Assembly (NCBI RefSeq): GCF_018614135.1
Contig: NZ_JAGGOW010000123.1
Coordinates: forward strand, 1 to 34,254
Direction of reading: 5' to 3'
From: Streptomyces sp. ISL-66
GTDB taxonomy: Bacteria > Actinomycetota > Actinomycetes > Streptomycetales > Streptomycetaceae
DNA: 34,254 nt
Below are positions 31,559-34,254 of this stretch, one piece after another. The notes below the pieces were generated by a model. That model saw only the letters and a program-made list of their open reading frames with translations. It had not been told where the DNA came from and ran no database searches. Both the position numbers and the translations under genes were made by a program. Position 1 is the first letter of the stretch; each line of letters begins with the position of its first letter.

Positions 31559-31840
31559 ATGAACGAAGATGTCCGCATGACCGCCTGGGTGCGCGGCCGT
31601 GTACAGGGAGTGGGCTTCCGTTGGTTCACCAGGGCCAATGCCCTGGAGATCGGCGGACTGGCCGGCTTCGCGCTCAACCTCGCCGACGGCCGAGTACAGG
31701 TGGTGGCCGAAGGTCAACGTGAGAATTGCCACCGGCTCCTGGAATGGCTGCACGGCGCCGACACGCCCGGCCGGGTGGTCGGAGTGACAGAGATCTGGGG
31801 CACACCGCGCGGTGGCTACGACGGGTTCGCGATCCGGTGA
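31559..31840 (+). CDS. acyP: Acylphosphatase
   Basis: This small (93-residue) hydrolase cleaves acyl-phosphates such as 1,3-bisphosphoglycerate. The catalytic Arg lies in GRVQGVGFRWFTRANA, and the Asn in GFALNLADGRVQVVAEG. It starts at ATG 31559 with no strong ribosome site; upstream there is no other gene on the strand for 1.3 kb, so it has its own promoter. Confidence 0.96.
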   Translation: MNEDVRMTAWVRGRVQGVGFRWFTRANALEIGGLAGFALNLADGRVQVVAEGQRENCHRLLEWLHGADTPGRVVGVTEIWGTPRGGYDGFAIR

Positions 31841-32199
31841 CCGATCGACTGATCATGCACTGAACGGATCTCCGGATGGTCGGCACACGGTCGGATCTGC
31901 GCATTCGTCGCCGACGCGTTGCCGACCCGGGCGAATCGTGGAAGGCTCGGAGACGAGGATGATCTCCACGCCCCTTGCGGGGGCCGGGATGCCCGCCGAT
32001 ACGGGGCGTGATCGTGTTGACCGTCAAACTTTTTGGTGAGACGCTGGAAGCCCCGCGCACCTGAGCTGTTTGGCAGTGTTGGCAGTTGGCAAAAGAACAC
32101 GAGCAGTGACTGGCAGTCGCTGCCGGACATCCGCGGGTGCGATTCCCTCACGACCCACACCGCTTTCGGTCGGTCACTCAGTGTGGAGGACCATCCATC
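31841..32199. other. Gene-free 359-bp region between acyP and the small coiled-coil gene
   Basis: I see no coding frame. The region holds the promoter of the downstream small gene. TTGACC occurs near 32018-32023, and four TGGCA repeats lie at 32070-32117 (listed separately). Confidence 0.5.
32070..32117 (+). repeat. Short direct repeats TTGGCAGT
   Basis: TTGGCAGT at 32070-32077 and 32079-32086 is followed by TTGGCAAA (32086-32093) and CTGGCAGT (32110-32117). Spacings are 9, 7 and 24 bp. They lie 80-130 bp before the small coiled-coil gene, so a regulator-binding array is plausible. Confidence 0.45.
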
Positions 32200-32415
32200 A
32201 TGGCAAAGGCGCTTCTCGGTTACGTCGGCGGTTCTGACCCGCGACTCCTCGCCGAGATGCGACGGCTTCAGCAGCGCGTCCAGGACCTCGAGTCCGAACT
32301 CGGACGGATCCAGTCCGAAAACGACGCACTGAACGCGGCCGCCGCACAGCACGGAGATTCGATGCTCGACGGCATTGACCTCGACGTACCCCAGGCGGAG
32401 CCTGCGCTCACCTGA
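32200..32415 (+). CDS. Small conserved coiled-coil protein
   Basis: This 71-residue protein (MAKALLGYVGGSDPRLLAEM, then a leucine-heptad segment from RRLQQRVQDLESELGRIQSE) is conserved beside smc in actinobacteria as far as I recall. The coiled coil spans about 20-50, followed by an acidic tail ending LDVPQAEPALT. The function is unknown. The helix could mediate dimerisation or bind another coiled-coil protein. ATG 32200 has GGAGGA 9 nt upstream; the frame opens at 32137. A UUCG-loop terminator follows. Confidence 0.85.
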   Translation: MAKALLGYVGGSDPRLLAEMRRLQQRVQDLESELGRIQSENDALNAAAAQHGDSMLDGIDLDVPQAEPALT

Positions 32416-32455
32416 TCCGCGCTCCCTAGTCGCTCGACAATCTCGCATGATCTGC

Positions 32456-32477
32456 AAGGGACGCTTCGGCGTCCCTT
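32456..32477 (+). terminator. Terminator with TTCG tetraloop
   Basis: AAGGGACGC and GCGTCCCTT form a perfect 9-bp stem around TTCG, followed by CTTCATTTG, 40 nt after the small coiled-coil gene. Confidence 0.9.
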
Positions 32478-32580
32478 CTTCATTTGTGGTTGCGCCAGGT
32501 GGGGGACCCACTCCTTTAACGTCTGATGTGCCCTGCACCTTCATGGGTGAAACCGACGGTGAAAGGTAGAGTCCGGCGGC

Positions 32581-34254
32581 GTGCACCTCAAGTCCATGAC
32601 CCTGCGCGGCTTCAAATCCTTCGCCTCCGCCACCACCCTGCGTTTCGAGCCGGGCATCACCTGCGTCGTCGGGCCCAACGGCTCGGGCAAGTCCAATGTG
32701 GTGGACGCGCTCTCCTGGGTCATGGGTGAACAAGGAGCCAAGTCCCTGCGCGGCGGGAAGATGGAAGACGTCATCTTCGCCGGCACGACCGGCCGCCCGC
32801 CGCTCGGGCGCGCCGAGGTCTCGCTGACCATCGACAACTCCGACGGCGCCCTGCCCATCGACTACGCCGAAGTCACCATCACCCGGATCATGTTCCGCGG
32901 CGGCAGCAGCGAGTACCAGATCAACGGCGACACCTGCCGGCTCCTCGACATCCAGGAGCTGCTCTCCGACTCCGGCATCGGCCGCGAGATGCACGTCATC
33001 GTCGGACAGGGCCAGCTGGACTCCGTACTGCACGCCGATCCGATGGGCCGGCGCGCCTTCATCGAAGAGGCCGCAGGAGTACTGAAGCATCGCAAGCGCA
33101 AAGAGAAGGCGCTGCGCAAACTCGACGCGATGCAGGCCAACCTCGCCCGCGTCCAGGACCTGGGCGACGAACTGCGGCGCCAGCTCAAGCCGCTCGGGCG
33201 GCAGGCCGCGGTGGCCCGGCGGGCGGCCGTGATCCAGGCCGACCTGCGCGACGCCCGGCTGAGGCTGCTCGCCGACGACCTCGTGACGCTCAAGAGCGCC
33301 CTCGACGTGGAGCTCGCGGACGAGGCGGCGCTGAAGGAACGCAAGGAGACGGCCGAGGCGCGCCTCGCGGCGGCGGTACGGGCGGAAGCCGAGCTGGAGG
33401 AAGCCGTACGGGAGCTCGCGCCGCGGCTCCAGCGCGCGCAGCAGACCTGGTACGACCTGTCCCAGCTGGCCGAACGGGTGCGGGGGACCGCGTCGCTCGC
33501 CGACGCGCGCGTCAAGTCGGCCTCGGCTCCGGTGGAGGAAGAGCGGCGCGGCCGCGACCCGGAGGACATGGAGAAGGAAGCGGCGCGGATCCGCGAGCAG
33601 GAGGCGGAGCTGACGGCCGCGCTGGAGGCGGCCTCCCGGGCGCTGGAGGACACCGTCGAGCACCGGGCCGAGCTGGAGCGGTCGCTGGCCGAGGAGGAAC
33701 GGCGGCTGCGGGACGCGGCGCGGGCCATCGCTGACCGGCGCGAGGGCCTGGCCAGGCTGACGGGCCGGCTGGGCGCGGCGCGCTCCCGCGCGGGCGCGGC
33801 GCAGGCGGAGATCGACCGGCTGGTCGCGGCGCGGGACGAGGCCCGGGCTCGGGCGGTGGCGGCGCGGGAGGAGTACGAGGCGCTGGCGCGGGAGGTCGGG
33901 GAGGACGACGCTTCGGCGGCGGGGACGGGGACGGGGACGGGGACGGCGTCGGGGACGGCGTCGGGGACGGCCCCGGGGATGGCGTCCGGGACGGCTTCCG
34001 TGCAGGAGGAGTACGAGGCCGCGCGGGCCGAGCTGGCGGCGGCGGAGGCCGGCCTCGGCGTGGCGCGGGACGCGCTGGCGACGGCGGAACGCTCACGGGC
34101 GGCGGTGTCGGCGCGACGGGACGCCCTGGCGATGGGGCTGCGTCGCAAGGACGGTACGGGCGCGCTGCTCGCCGCGCGGCTGGAGGGGCTGTTGGGCCCC
34201 GCCGCGGAACGGCTGTCGGTGGCCCCGGGGCACGAGGTCGCGGTGGCGGCGGCG
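32581..34254 (+). CDS. smc: Chromosome segregation ATPase SMC (3' end cut by window edge)
   Basis: These are the first 558 codons of SMC, the condensin-like ATPase that organises the chromosome. The N-terminal head starts VHLKSMTLRGFKSFASATTL, with Walker A GPNGSGKSN at 31-39 and a Q-loop region (IVGQGQL) later. From about residue 170 a long antiparallel coiled coil begins (RKRKEKALRKLDAMQANLAR and onward). The hinge, the C-terminal coil and Walker B are beyond the window. GTG 32581 follows a stop and an AAAGG about 8 nt upstream. Residues 448-473 form a Gly/Thr/Ala/Ser low-complexity insert in the coil. It stands alone after the terminator at 32456. Confidence 0.97.
   Translation, partial: MHLKSMTLRGFKSFASATTLRFEPGITCVVGPNGSGKSNVVDALSWVMGEQGAKSLRGGKMEDVIFAGTTGRPPLGRAEVSLTIDNSDGALPIDYAEVTITRIMFRGGSSEYQINGDTCRLLDIQELLSDSGIGREMHVIVGQGQLDSVLHADPMGRRAFIEEAAGVLKHRKRKEKALRKLDAMQANLARVQDLGDELRRQLKPLGRQAAVARRAAVIQADLRDARLRLLADDLVTLKSALDVELADEAALKERKETAEARLAAAVRAEAELEEAVRELAPRLQRAQQTWYDLSQLAERVRGTASLADARVKSASAPVEEERRGRDPEDMEKEAARIREQEAELTAALEAASRALEDTVEHRAELERSLAEEERRLRDAARAIADRREGLARLTGRLGAARSRAGAAQAEIDRLVAARDEARARAVAAREEYEALAREVGEDDASAAGTGTGTGTASGTASGTAPGMASGTASVQEEYEAARAELAAAEAGLGVARDALATAERSRAAVSARRDALAMGLRRKDGTGALLAARLEGLLGPAAERLSVAPGHEVAVAAA
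33922..33999 (+). repeat. GGGACG hexanucleotide tandem repeat inside smc
   Basis: Successive GGGACG units with diverged copies encode Gly-Thr and Gly-Thr-Ala-Ser repeats (residues 448-473) in frame. Neighbouring sequence is charged coiled coil with heptads. Confidence 0.9.

Noticed and set aside
1..34254. CRISPR array, prophage or integrative element
   Set aside because: I found no regularly spaced repeats, phage structural genes, integrase or transposase. The five tRNA genes are intact, with no duplicated tRNA 3' ends marking an attachment site beyond the tandem array itself.

Overview
This window is chromosomal DNA from a high-GC actinomycete, almost certainly a Streptomyces. The coding bias is very strong (third positions nearly all G or C). 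The proteins match streptomycete core families I know, and the gene order is the conserved block I recall from S. coelicolor, running from the conservon kinase cvnA1 through gltX, ndgR-leuCD, hupS, gpsA-ddlA, thiL-thiD, recG, rsmD-coaD and rpmF-rnc-mutM to smc. Locus assignments are from memory, not from a search.

Layout. 1-2382 (minus): 5' part of a CvnA-type nitrate/nitrite-sensing-domain sensor kinase, cut by the left edge. 2983-3168: an unrecognised 61-residue peptide with a duplicated ANPRRT motif. 3266-6413: an FAH-family hydrolase overlapping gltX, then a HAD hydrolase. 6500-6995: five tRNA genes (Gln-Glu-Glu-Gln-Glu) closed by a strong hairpin. 7179-10104: the IclR-type regulator NdgR/AreB divergent from leuCD. 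10242-11304: a small conserved protein and the lysine-tailed nucleoid protein HupS. 11382-12263 (minus): a CofC-like guanylyltransferase with an extra C-terminal domain. 12429-15385: plsC-gpsA-ddl. 15469-16223 (minus): a DUF3515 lipoprotein and a stand-alone Lrp/AsnC ligand-binding domain. 16466-18324: thiL-thiD. 18486-18671 (minus): rpmB. 18915-24937: a FakA/DAK2-like protein, recG, rsmD and coaD. 25110-28072: a DivIVA/coiled-coil protein, DUF177, rpmF and rnc (absB). 28202-30238: mutM, an HxlR regulator and a divergent flavodoxin-like reductase. 30560-31423 (minus): a secreted CAP-domain protein. 31559-34254: acyP, a small coiled-coil protein and the 5' part of smc.

The standout is recG. 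Its Walker A motif is split between Lys and Thr by a 313-residue in-frame intein (21520-22458). It begins with Ala rather than Cys or Ser. It has His64 and Trp66 in block B, Cys293 in block F, and ends Thr-His-Asn before an extein Thr. This is the Trp-Cys-Thr signature of class 3 inteins. It also carries two LAGLIDADG motifs, so it looks like a homing element. The 230 bp of recG just before the insertion has a codon style that stops abruptly at the junction, which may be a co-conversion tract.

Other points of note are an ndgR promoter whose spacer and -35 are occupied by an imperfect palindrome (autoregulation, leaderless transcript), a perfect 54-bp palindrome between thiD and rpmB, a Gly-Thr hexanucleotide repeat inside the SMC coiled coil, and gltX lying next to genes for both tRNA-Glu and tRNA-Gln. 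Most of the rest is housekeeping: translation, lipid and cell-wall precursors, leucine, thiamine, F420, DNA repair and chromosome organisation.
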